Origin: an uncultured Eubacteriales bacterium | Lineage (GTDB): Bacteria; Bacillota; Clostridia; Oscillospirales; Acutalibacteraceae | Direction of reading: 5' to 3' | Assembly (NCBI GenBank): GCA_934702115.1 | Contig: CAKUYF010000041.1 | Coordinates: forward strand, 1 to 7,913 | Length of the DNA: 7,913 nt | In this document: one piece after another, positions 1 to 6,315 of the stretch | How positions within the stretch are numbered: the first letter of the stretch is position 1 | Layout of the letters: each line of letters begins with the position of its first letter | The notes under the pieces: model-generated | Told to the model about the DNA's origin: nothing | Database searches by the model: none | Seen by the model: the letters and a program-made list of their open reading frames with translations, nothing else | Made by a program: the position numbers and the translations under genes

Positions 1-209
1 CAAAAGAGTATCCCGCTAAATACGACGGAAATAATGAGCCTTACTATCCGATTAATGACTCTAAAAATACCAAGCTTTATGAAAAATATAGATCGCTTGC
101 TGAAAAAGAACCGAGAGTTATTTTCTGCGGTAGACTCGGTGAGTATAAATACTTTGACATGGATAAAGTCATTGAGAATACTCTTAATTTAGCAAATAAA
201 GTTCTTTAA
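1..209 (+). CDS. glf: UDP-galactopyranose mutase, C-terminal end (5' part outside window)
   Basis: The open frame runs from the window edge (first full codon at 3) to a TAA at 207-209, giving 68 residues. The peptide contains PYYPIND near its start, then KYRSLAEKEPRVIFCGRLGE and YKYFDMDKVI. These are the characteristic C-terminal motifs of bacterial UDP-galactopyranose mutase, the FAD enzyme that interconverts UDP-galactopyranose and UDP-galactofuranose in the cytoplasm. The Arg in the CGRLGEY segment belongs to a conserved region of the family near the flavin and substrate site. A full enzyme is about 370 residues, so roughly the last fifth is seen. It ends just before a strong terminator. 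Its presence suggests galactofuranose-containing surface glycans and probably a polysaccharide locus to the left. The identification rests on recognised motifs; no alignment was run. Confidence 0.92.
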   Translation, partial: KEYPAKYDGNNEPYYPINDSKNTKLYEKYRSLAEKEPRVIFCGRLGEYKYFDMDKVIENTLNLANKVL

Positions 210-216
210 GATAAAA

Positions 217-259
217 TTGCCGTTACATTTGATACTAAGTGTAACCGGCAACATTTTTT
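217..259 (+). terminator. Intrinsic terminator after glf
   Basis: TTGCCGTTACA (217-227) pairs with TGTAACCGGCAA (240-251), leaving one bulged base and a 12-base loop. A run of six T follows at 254-259. It lies 8 bases after the glf stop and is a convincing rho-independent terminator. The next gene starts only 35 bases further on. Confidence 0.88.
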
Positions 260-280
260 AAATTAAGTGATATATAAATA

Positions 281-287
281 AGGGGGG
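281..287 (+). promoter_or_regulatory. Ribosome binding site supporting a TTG start
   Basis: AGGGGGG at 281-287 lies 6 bases before TTG at 294. No ATG or GTG with usable spacing opens the same frame here. From the TTG the translation begins at once with Lys-Lys-Lys and a hydrophobic signal sequence. The binding site therefore decides in favour of the non-ATG start. Confidence 0.75.
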
Positions 288-293
288 CTTTCA

Positions 294-1085
294 TTGAAGA
301 AAAAATTCTTAACATTTTTTATTAGCTTTGCTTTTATCTTTTCGGTTTCAAATTTTGCCTTTGCAAATGGGGAAGTGCCTAATACTTCGGCAGTGGAGAA
401 ATTTTCTTCCTCAAATGTAGACGAAAACAAGTTCGAGTGTGAAGCTAATTGCGTTTTATCTATTGGTCAAAACTGTAAATCTGCATATCACATTCAAAGA
501 TGTGGTAAACGCTTTCAGGCTTCTCCTCTTGATTGGATGCGTGATTATTCTTTAGATACTGCACTTCATCTTTTTAAAACAAAATTTTTAGATTTTTTCG
601 ACGAAGTACAAGAAATAGGTGTTTATTATAATTATGAAAAAAATATATATGAAAAACACGTAAAAGATACTAAAAATGAAATTCTATCAGTTCATCATTT
701 TTCAGCGTATAAGCCCTTAAATGAAGAACATAAAAAATTCAGAGAAATTATGTTGAACAGGGCAAGCAAAATTGATAACATCTTAAACGATTCCGATTCC
801 ATCGCTTTACTTTACAGTCATGAATGCATGGATAGTAAATTTCCTGAGGATGGAAAGCTTACTGAGTTTTTAAAGGAATTCAGCAAAATTTATGCTAATA
901 AAAAGATATTCTTAATCGTTACTAAAATTGATACTGTTAACGACATTGAAAAAAAGGTGTTGTTTGAGGAACACAATCTTAAAATAATTAAATTTACTTT
1001 TAGAGATTGTGGTTCAAATTGGACGGGGGATCATGATGCTTGGGATCAAGTTATGAAAAACATAAAACTTGTGAAAAATAATTAG
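294..1085 (+). CDS. Exported DUF1796-family protein (putative papain-like cysteine peptidase)
   Basis: This protein of 263 residues starts at TTG. Residues 1-24 form a signal peptide: three Lys after the start, a Phe/Ile-rich core and an AFA cleavage site. A short linker follows. From about residue 53 the sequence VLSIGQNCKSAYHIQRCG and then SPLDWM matches the N-terminal signature of DUF1796 (Pfam PF08795), named a putative papain-like cysteine peptidase. Cys61 in the GQNC motif would be the candidate nucleophile, and His134/His135 lie in the second conserved block. The end, with FRDCGSNWTGDHDAW, also fits the family. No lipobox, C-terminal anchor or LPXTG is present, so the mature protein should be secreted. 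Family members are, to my knowledge, usually cytoplasmic and found near glycan-synthesis genes, which agrees with glf next door but makes the signal peptide odd. No independent promoter is evident, so it may depend on read-through from glf. Enzyme activity is a family-level prediction only. Confidence 0.75.
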   Translation: MKKKFLTFFISFAFIFSVSNFAFANGEVPNTSAVEKFSSSNVDENKFECEANCVLSIGQNCKSAYHIQRCGKRFQASPLDWMRDYSLDTALHLFKTKFLDFFDEVQEIGVYYNYEKNIYEKHVKDTKNEILSVHHFSAYKPLNEEHKKFREIMLNRASKIDNILNDSDSIALLYSHECMDSKFPEDGKLTEFLKEFSKIYANKKIFLIVTKIDTVNDIEKKVLFEEHNLKIIKFTFRDCGSNWTGDHDAWDQVMKNIKLVKNN

Positions 1086-1103
1086 AAAGCTAAAATACCC
1101 ATT

Positions 1104-1135
1104 ACCTGATGAGTTTATTTCATCAGGTTATTTTT
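1104..1135 (+). terminator. Intrinsic terminator after the DUF1796 gene
   Basis: ACCTGATGA (1104-1112) pairs perfectly with TCATCAGGT (1120-1128) around a 7-base loop, followed by TATTTTT. It begins 18 bases after the stop codon. Confidence 0.88.
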
Positions 1136-1165
1136 ATAAAATATTTAGATTGTTTAAAAATGTAC

Positions 1166-1193
1166 TTGATTAAAATTAATTAATAAGTATAAT
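1166..1193 (+). promoter_or_regulatory. Sigma-A type promoter for the 1256-2221 gene
   Basis: TTGATT at 1166-1171 is the -35 box and TATAAT at 1188-1193 is a perfect -10 box, 16 bases apart. Transcription would start near 1200, leaving a leader of about 55 bases before the AAGGAGG ribosome binding site (1242-1248). It lies between a terminator and the next gene, so that gene is probably transcribed on its own. Confidence 0.7.
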
Positions 1194-1255
1194 ATACAAT
1201 AATCAATGTAATTATTTATATCAAAGATAGCATAATAAAATAAGGAGGATTTCAA

Positions 1256-2221
1256 ATGTTAAAAAACAAAAACTTAAGCGGTATATTGAATGGATTTATA
1301 GTATCATGCATATCGGTTATTTTTCTTATGCCGTCTGTATTAGCAGATGATAGCGTTACCAGTGGAGTGCCCGTCTCTGGTTATAAGCATACATACCATA
1401 CTAAAATCAGTGGAGCAGCAGACATCACAATAAATTACACTAAAGAGAACGGAGAGCTTGATCATAAAGGGTATGATAAAGTAACCTATGAATCAGAATT
1501 TGTTAAAGGCAATTTGTCTGATAGTGAAGTTCAGGCAGAAATAGCAATTTACGAGAAAAAAGTTTCAGAAAGAATCGCTAATGCTAAAGTTTTATCCTCC
1601 GGTAAGCATGAGGGGATGGTGTTTGATCATTTTGAAAGTTCGAACATAATAGGTACAGACGAAAATTTAACAGGTAGTATAAGCAAAAATTTAGATGTAC
1701 ATGAATATCAAGTGTATAATATTAATCATAAGTACACTATAGAATTACCATGTGAAACTGAAGTAAAAAGCGATTTTAAACCTCAGATCGTAAAAGGAGC
1801 CAATTCTTCATGGACAAAAGGTCTCAATAAAGGACTTGAATTCAAATCAAACGCGGATTATTCCGGGTTTCTCAGTGTGATAGTTGACGGAAAGGAAATT
1901 GACAGTAGTTGCTACAAAAAGAAGGCAGGAAGTATAATAATTACTTTAAAACCAGATTACTTAAAAACATTATCTTTAGGTAGCCATTATGTTATAATCA
2001 AGTCTTTACAAGGTGAGGCGCTTACCAATTTTATAATTAAAGAAACGAAAGTTGAAAATAATAAGTTAAATAATGAATCCAGGGAAAATAATCCTATATT
2101 TTTTAAAACCTCTGATAGTACTAACTTAGGTTTATGGATTGCTCTTTCAACTGTAAGCGGATTTGCATTTTTATTTCTGATTATTAGCAGTAAAATTAAA
2201 AGCGGTAAAAATAGTATTTGA
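1256..2221 (+). CDS. Membrane-anchored cell-surface protein with X2-like/Ig-like module
   Basis: This 321-residue protein has an ATG start 7 bases after AAGGAGG. Residues 1-30 are a signal peptide with cleavage after VLA. Residues 31 to about 170 are a polar extracellular region I do not recognise. Residues about 177-262, starting IVKGANSSWTKG and containing VDGKEIDSSCY and LKTLSLGSHYVIIKS, match a beta-sandwich module common in Clostridia surface proteins. It resembles the carbohydrate-binding X2 fold, though ligand binding is not shown. An Asn/Lys-rich linker leads to a membrane span at about 291-313 and a short basic tail. Related proteins usually carry a sorting motif of the type xPxTGD just before the last helix. 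Here the equivalent stretch reads FKTSDSTN, so sortase attachment is doubtful and simple membrane anchoring is more likely. The gene is flanked by its own promoter and terminator. Its role is unknown; adhesion or glycan binding at the surface is an inference. Confidence 0.75.
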   Translation: MLKNKNLSGILNGFIVSCISVIFLMPSVLADDSVTSGVPVSGYKHTYHTKISGAADITINYTKENGELDHKGYDKVTYESEFVKGNLSDSEVQAEIAIYEKKVSERIANAKVLSSGKHEGMVFDHFESSNIIGTDENLTGSISKNLDVHEYQVYNINHKYTIELPCETEVKSDFKPQIVKGANSSWTKGLNKGLEFKSNADYSGFLSVIVDGKEIDSSCYKKKAGSIIITLKPDYLKTLSLGSHYVIIKSLQGEALTNFIIKETKVENNKLNNESRENNPIFFKTSDSTNLGLWIALSTVSGFAFLFLIISSKIKSGKNSI

Positions 2222-2232
2222 ATTATTAAAGC

Positions 2233-2274
2233 TTCCCACAGTTAAATTTAGAATTACTGTGGGAATTTATTTTT
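2233..2274. terminator. Bidirectional terminator between convergent genes
   Basis: TTCCCACAGT (2233-2242) pairs with ACTGTGGGAA (2256-2265) around an AT-rich loop. On the plus strand it is followed by TTTATTTTT, which ends the surface-protein transcript. On the minus strand a weaker T-rich stretch follows the same stem, so it probably also ends the phage gene pair, whose last stop is at 2276. Confidence 0.85.
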
Positions 2275-2275
2275 G

Positions 2276-2569
2276 CTATTCTATATCGTCAGTAGAACCG
2301 ATAAATTTTTCAAGTGTTTTAAGATAAGCATAAGCAGTGTTTACGTTTAGTTCGGGTGTGTAATCTTTAATTACATATTCTGTATGTATGAAAATATTCA
2401 TAGATTTATTGTTTTGAAGGGCTTCTTTTTCGCAAAGCCTTTTTTCTTTACTAAGGTAAGAAGCTACTTCGATTATGCTTTTACTGTTTGTGATGTTATT
2501 TACACTTACTATTCTGTGATAACTTGTTGTAATTCCGCTGTTAAGAGATACTGATTTTATTAATGCCAT
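2276..2569 (-). CDS. Small phage tail-module protein, companion of the baseplate gene
   Basis: This 97-residue protein has an ATG start and an AGGAGG site (minus strand, 2578-2583) 8 bases upstream. It has no signal peptide or membrane segment. The beginning, MALIKSVSLNSG followed by SYHRIVSVN, then EVASYLSKEKR in the middle and a NTAYAYLKT segment near the end, resemble small proteins I know from tail modules of Firmicute phages and prophages. There they sit directly after a baseplate upper protein or tail-fibre gene. The precise function is not known; a minor tail or assembly role is inferred from position. It lies 19 bases after the BppU-like gene and almost certainly shares its transcript. 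The frame is complete and not decayed. Confidence 0.65.
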   Translation of the reverse strand: MALIKSVSLNSGITTSYHRIVSVNNITNSKSIIEVASYLSKEKRLCEKEALQNNKSMNIFIHTEYVIKDYTPELNVNTAYAYLKTLEKFIGSTDDIE

Positions 2570-2588
2570 GGTTTTTTCCTCCTGATGT

Positions 2589-3416
2589 TTAATTTTTGTA
2601 TCCTACAATTTTGTAAATAGATAAATTTCTTTCGAACGTCATTGTGTGAACATTTGAAGTGTTGGTTGCGAAAAATGAATCATTGTCGTTGTTCCAAGTT
2701 ACGGATGTATCTGCCAAAGTTATAACTCCTGTGAAGGTCATGACTGTATTGGTAGGGGAGTAGGCACAGCTCGAAAATATATTAACACTTTTTCCATTTG
2801 GATCATAAACTGTTTGAGTTGAAAAATATCCACCGTTAGATTTAAAAAATATATCTATATACTTGAAATTTTCCACACTTTCACTAAGAGTAACAGTTCC
2901 GCTGGTTCCATTATCATTTGAGTATAAAACATATCCTATAGATTTGCTGTTAACTTCATTAATCGCTTCTACTAGGGTATTTTTGTTTGTTGTAGCAAGA
3001 TTAGTAGTTGAACCTATACTTTGAGAAAAACCTTGAGCTTCATTTATAGCTGATATTAGGGCGTTGAATTCGGAAGTGCTCTCTATTGCCTCTGAGAAGT
3101 CTGCGTCTTCTGCAACTATTATTTTTAGTCCAGTTACCTTTAAGAGTTCATTGTCTGAGTCGAAAATTTGAAATTCACATTCTAATATCCCAGGGACGCT
3201 TAAGGCTTGAGATGTAAGTTCAGCCGTTACTGTATTGTTTGCGGTGTCAACAGTACAGTAATTAAATATCATAGTGTCATCCGGTTTTTTTACATAGAAC
3301 GTAATAGAATAATTGGCTAGATTTATATTGTTTTGATCTTCATTTTTAAATGAAGCTTCAATATATCTTACGTCGATTTCTCCTCTGTTAGCATAAAGGA
3401 CTATATTGTTGACCAT
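2589..3416 (-). CDS. Phage baseplate upper protein-like (BppU N-terminal Ig-like domain) with tail-fibre C-terminus
   Basis: This 275-residue protein has an ATG start and AAGGAGG (minus strand, 3427-3433) 10 bases upstream. Residues about 5-103 match the BppU N-terminal Ig-like domain (formerly DUF2479, PF10651). Visible motifs are ITFYVKKPDDTMIFN, the turn VTAELTSQAL, and PGILECEFQIFDSDNELL. This domain attaches receptor-binding or fibre modules to the phage baseplate. Residues about 107-160 form a helical connector including TTNKNTLVEAINEVN, a short motif frequent in tail fibres. Residues 162-275 are a beta-rich tip domain, with YVLYSNDNGTSGTVTLSESV at its start and ending in IVGYKN, like C-terminal domains of many Firmicute tail proteins. 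The gene is intact. No other tail, lysis or integration genes are visible, and only tRNA-Leu lies upstream, so it is probably part of a phage remnant or a captured cassette. Confidence 0.78.
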   Translation of the reverse strand: MVNNIVLYANRGEIDVRYIEASFKNEDQNNINLANYSITFYVKKPDDTMIFNYCTVDTANNTVTAELTSQALSVPGILECEFQIFDSDNELLKVTGLKIIVAEDADFSEAIESTSEFNALISAINEAQGFSQSIGSTTNLATTNKNTLVEAINEVNSKSIGYVLYSNDNGTSGTVTLSESVENFKYIDIFFKSNGGYFSTQTVYDPNGKSVNIFSSCAYSPTNTVMTFTGVITLADTSVTWNNDNDSFFATNTSNVHTMTFERNLSIYKIVGYKN

Positions 3417-3445
3417 AAATTAAATTCCTCCTTGATAATTATTAA

Positions 3446-3466
3446 TTAAAAAATACACCTCCTCAT
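3446..3466 (-). other. Orphan Shine-Dalgarno sequence upstream of the baseplate gene
   Basis: On the minus strand GAGGAGGTG (3456-3464) is a very strong ribosome binding site, but no gene of useful length follows it. A GTG within it opens a 12-codon frame, and an ATG at 3466 opens only six codons. It lies about 30 bases before the genuine site of the BppU-like gene. It may be left over from a deleted upstream gene or be a leader element. I see no clear promoter between the tRNA terminator and the baseplate gene. Confidence 0.4.
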
Positions 3467-3473
3467 AATTCGT

Positions 3474-3508
3474 AAAAAAACAAAAAATAATTGCCTATTA
3501 AAAGGCAA
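3474..3508 (-). terminator. Intrinsic terminator after tRNA-Leu
   Basis: On the minus strand TTGCCT (pairing 3503-3508 with 3491-3496) forms a 6-base-pair stem with a 6-base loop. It is followed by two T runs of six and seven bases covering 3474-3487. It lies about 65 bases after the tRNA 3' end. Confidence 0.75.
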
Positions 3509-3572
3509 CTATTTAAAATAAAATTTATAACTAACAAATGGTATATATTAAGGAAACTAACATTTCATCTTA

Positions 3573-3656
3573 TGGTACGGATGACAGGACTCGAACCTGC
3601 ACAGCAAAACCACTAGGACCTAAACCTAGCGCGTCTACCAATTCCGCCACATCCGC
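3573..3656 (-). tRNA. tRNA-Leu (anticodon UAG)
   Basis: The minus strand from 3656 to 3573 gives an 84-base class II tRNA with the 3' CCA encoded. The acceptor stem GCGGATG pairs with CATCCGT, with a G-U wobble at pair 1-72 and discriminator A73. The anticodon stem CTAGG/CCTAG encloses the loop TTTAGGT, whose middle three bases are TAG; this reads CUN leucine codons. The D arm (GGAATTGGTAGA) and T loop (TTCGAGT) are standard. The long variable arm expected for leucine is present, although its stem pairs weakly. The gene has its own promoter and terminator. Confidence 0.96.
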
Positions 3657-3678
3657 TAACTGGAACAATCACGTCCCT

Positions 3679-3707
3679 ATTATATCATAGCTTAAATTTA
3701 TTTACAA
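3679..3707 (-). promoter_or_regulatory. Promoter of tRNA-Leu
   Basis: On the minus strand TTGTAA (3702-3707) and a perfect TATAAT (3679-3684) are separated by 17 bases. TG one base before the -10 box makes it an extended -10 element. The predicted start, near 3672, is about 16 bases before the mature tRNA 5' end. Confidence 0.8.
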
Positions 3708-3745
3708 GCAGAAAATTTAAAATGTTTTTATATTAAATAAAGTCT

Positions 3746-3780
3746 AAAAAGACCTTTCCGTTTTTTGAAAAGATCTTTTT
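3746..3780 (-). terminator. Intrinsic terminator after the large exported protein gene
   Basis: On the minus strand AAAAAGATCTTTTC (3780-3767) pairs, with a few G-U pairs, with GGAAAGGTCTTTTT (3759-3746) around a 7-base loop. The second arm ends in five T. It lies 43 bases after the stop codon. The opposite strand also ends in T-rich sequence, so it may work both ways. Confidence 0.8.
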
Positions 3781-3822
3781 ATTTAAAGTTTTTATACTAT
3801 CAAATGAGTCAATATTATTTTA

Positions 3823-6288
3823 TCAACTTAACTTAGCGGCTTTTAATATTACTTCAATGCTACGTGGTGCAGAATTTGTGAATACATATTTTCCTGCTCC
3901 TAGTAGTCTATCATTAGTGGTGAGGTTGTTTAATTTGGATCCTTGATTGAATATTCTTCGTTCTTCAGTACCACCGAGGAAACCAAATGTTTTACCTACT
4001 GTTCTTGGTCCTCCTTCTCTTGAATTCTCCACGTAATTACTTTTATAATTGGTTGAAGCATGGTGTTCTTTAATCTTTACAAGATGATTTATAAAAATTT
4101 CAGGTAAAAGTCTTTTAGCTTTATCGCCAAAAATGTTAAGATCTCCATTACCGCTCGTGTCGAACCACCAGTTTTGGCAAGCATATATTTTCCTTGCGTT
4201 TTCATCGGATATTCCAGCATCTTGGCAGTATTTAAGGAATTGGCTAATATCTTCTATAAAATAGCCGTAATAGGTATAAACATAACTATAACGATAAATC
4301 TTTAATCCAGGTATTGTATATGCACTTTGTTTAGCAGTGTCTGCTGATTTTCTAAATTCATCTAACATACGCTTATTTTCTTCATTAGTGGCTTCAAAAA
4401 GATTAAGGTGATTTATATCTAAAATCATGTGGTTTTTAATATACTCTTTTAATGTTCCACTAATGCTAGCAATTGTAGAGTAGCTTTTAGTGCTCACAGA
4501 GCCAACGTCCAAATATATAGGAGTAAGTTGTTTTGCTTTAATTTGCAAGCGTTCTTCATCATTTATAATAAAGGTATCAAATTTATTCTTGTCTACTATA
4601 TAGTAAGTGTATTTACTGGTTTTTGGATCACAGAATATCATCATGCCTGTTTCTGCAACTGAATCGGAAATAAGCTTCATATTTTCCGAGTTTTCATAAA
4701 ATCTTAAGGGTTTTTGAGCATGCTCAATATAGTCATTTTTAGTTGTTTCATTAGAGTTTGATTTTTCAGGAGTACTTCCAAGGTTTAAAAATTCCCTTAA
4801 TTCAGCCTCACTCATTTTAGGGCCGGTTAGTTTCTCTATAAAAGCTGTATCTTTTGAATTTCTCTCAAATACTTTATCGAAATCATCTATAGCTTGGGTT
4901 AATTCACTTGTAGTCAATCCCGCCAGATTAACCAATACTCCACTACGCTCTAAATGGGGAGAGAATGGTCTAAATTGACAAGTTGCACTAATTATATTAG
5001 ACCCTGCAGACATACCATGAGAATGCCCGAATACACTGGTTGTTTTTGGAGCGGCACTTTCTAGTTTAATTAGAGCAGCGGAACCAAGAGTACTAGTTTG
5101 TGTGTCTACTAAGATATGTCCATTGGTGCCAGTGGGATAGGCTCCCTTATCTTTTGAAGTTACATTTATATTAATTCCCTTTTGATACGGAGTAAATCCA
5201 GTCAAACGTGCTGCTGCATTTAAAACATTTGTGGATGCGTCGTTTTTATTTTCACGAACTTCTAGTCCGTTAAGCTCATCCCAGTTAAACTTAAAGCTAT
5301 GTGATGAGGTTCTACCAGTCCATTTATCAGTTTCAATACCTGAGAAAATCTTTTTATTGGTGTCACTTCCAGCGATGTAAGGTAATGTAATCATTACTGT
5401 TTCTCCATAGGCTAATGAAGAGGAAGTGTATTCTTTTTTAGGAGTTAATCTTACCTCATTCTTTTCTTTGTTATAATCAAATTTCAAGACTCCCAAATGC
5501 TCAAGAAACAATACATGAGCAATAGTTCTTCTAGCTTCTATAGGACTGCCTTCATCTTTAAGAGCATTCAAGATTACTTTCTGATTAATTTTTTCATTAA
5601 CTTCAAACAATTTATTATAAGCATTTCTATTTGTATCATTATCTGGTAATTTACTTGCTTCATATATAATATGCGAAAGGACATATCTTTTTTGAGGATC
5701 ATATATATTAGCGCTTTCGTCCGATTCCAAGTAAAATTGTTCTAATGCTGCACAGATTCCGTCAATTCCATTATGTGTATCTAAAACATATGCCGTCAGT
5801 TTGTCCAGTTCAGTTTTATCTATTTTAAGGACAACGAGATTTTCATCAGATATTCCATTTTTTAAATTTTTTTCTAAATTTTGAATTTCTTTAGCTGTTA
5901 AATTTTTGGTAGTAACAGATTCTAATTCCTTTAATACATTCTGAGCTATAGCTTCCGTATCAGTTGGGTTATCTGATAATGGTTTAACAGTGGGTTCAGG
6001 ATTTGGGTTGTCATTTCCTGTAGATGGATTTTTAGAACTTTTGTTTTTCCAAATAGCAAATGCTGCTATGGTAGGAATACCCAATGCTCCGGCAAGTGCC
6101 AACCACTCTTTTAAAGTAATATTTTTTAATTTATTCTTGAGTTCTTTAAGCTTTAAGTTATTGATTCCTATTTTATTTTCAGCTAATTTAGAAGTAGTTT
6201 CTTCTTTAGCAAAACAGCTTATTTGCGGCACAAGGCTAATCGCTGATAAGGTAACACATAAACTGTTTCTTAAATTTCTTTTCAACAT
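3823..6288 (-). CDS. Large exported protein of unrecognised family
   Basis: This intact 821-residue protein starts at ATG, 6 bases after AAGGAGG (minus strand, 6295-6301). Residues 1-27 look like a signal peptide (Lys/Arg-rich start, hydrophobic core, CFA cleavage site). Residues 28-61 are Lys-rich and probably helical. Residues 62-80 are a second hydrophobic, Ala/Gly-rich segment flanked by lysines on both sides. A Pro/Asn-rich linker (about 84-103) leads to the large remainder. Residues about 105-280 are mostly helical; about 290-450 look beta-rich and contain FGHSHG at 420-425; about 530-720 are mixed, with many Tyr around 660-680; the C-terminus is Gly/Arg-rich, with EERRIF about 50 residues from the end. 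I recognise no catalytic signature or known domain. There is no LPXTG and no C-terminal membrane helix. It has a near-consensus promoter and its own terminator, so it is a strongly expressed single gene among envelope genes. A secreted effector, toxin-like or surface-layer role is possible but not demonstrated. Confidence 0.8.
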   Translation of the reverse strand: MLKRNLRNSLCVTLSAISLVPQISCFAKEETTSKLAENKIGINNLKLKELKNKLKNITLKEWLALAGALGIPTIAAFAIWKNKSSKNPSTGNDNPNPEPTVKPLSDNPTDTEAIAQNVLKELESVTTKNLTAKEIQNLEKNLKNGISDENLVVLKIDKTELDKLTAYVLDTHNGIDGICAALEQFYLESDESANIYDPQKRYVLSHIIYEASKLPDNDTNRNAYNKLFEVNEKINQKVILNALKDEGSPIEARRTIAHVLFLEHLGVLKFDYNKEKNEVRLTPKKEYTSSSLAYGETVMITLPYIAGSDTNKKIFSGIETDKWTGRTSSHSFKFNWDELNGLEVRENKNDASTNVLNAAARLTGFTPYQKGININVTSKDKGAYPTGTNGHILVDTQTSTLGSAALIKLESAAPKTTSVFGHSHGMSAGSNIISATCQFRPFSPHLERSGVLVNLAGLTTSELTQAIDDFDKVFERNSKDTAFIEKLTGPKMSEAELREFLNLGSTPEKSNSNETTKNDYIEHAQKPLRFYENSENMKLISDSVAETGMMIFCDPKTSKYTYYIVDKNKFDTFIINDEERLQIKAKQLTPIYLDVGSVSTKSYSTIASISGTLKEYIKNHMILDINHLNLFEATNEENKRMLDEFRKSADTAKQSAYTIPGLKIYRYSYVYTYYGYFIEDISQFLKYCQDAGISDENARKIYACQNWWFDTSGNGDLNIFGDKAKRLLPEIFINHLVKIKEHHASTNYKSNYVENSREGGPRTVGKTFGFLGGTEERRIFNQGSKLNNLTTNDRLLGAGKYVFTNSAPRSIEVILKAAKLS

Positions 6289-6315
6289 ATCGTTCCTCCT
6301 TTTTAATCTAATATT

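Noticed and set aside
273..278. TATAAA as a -10 box for the DUF1796 gene
   Set aside because: Transcription would begin at or after the ribosome binding site at 281-287, and no -35 box lies 16-18 bases upstream.
5497..5517. HVLFLEH (residues 258-264), reminiscent of the M16 metallopeptidase HxxEH motif
   Set aside because: The spacing is wrong (four residues between His and Glu instead of two) and none of the surrounding M16 features are present.
6016..6030. NPSTG, resembling a class B sortase motif, in the 821-residue protein
   Set aside because: It is near the N-terminus and after the hydrophobic segment, not before a C-terminal helix and basic tail, so a sortase could not use it in the normal way.
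3823..6288. ADP-ribosyltransferase toxin assignment for the unknown exported protein
   Set aside because: I looked for the ordered Arg, Ser-Thr-Ser and Glu-x-Glu signature and did not find it in a plausible order in the C-terminal half.
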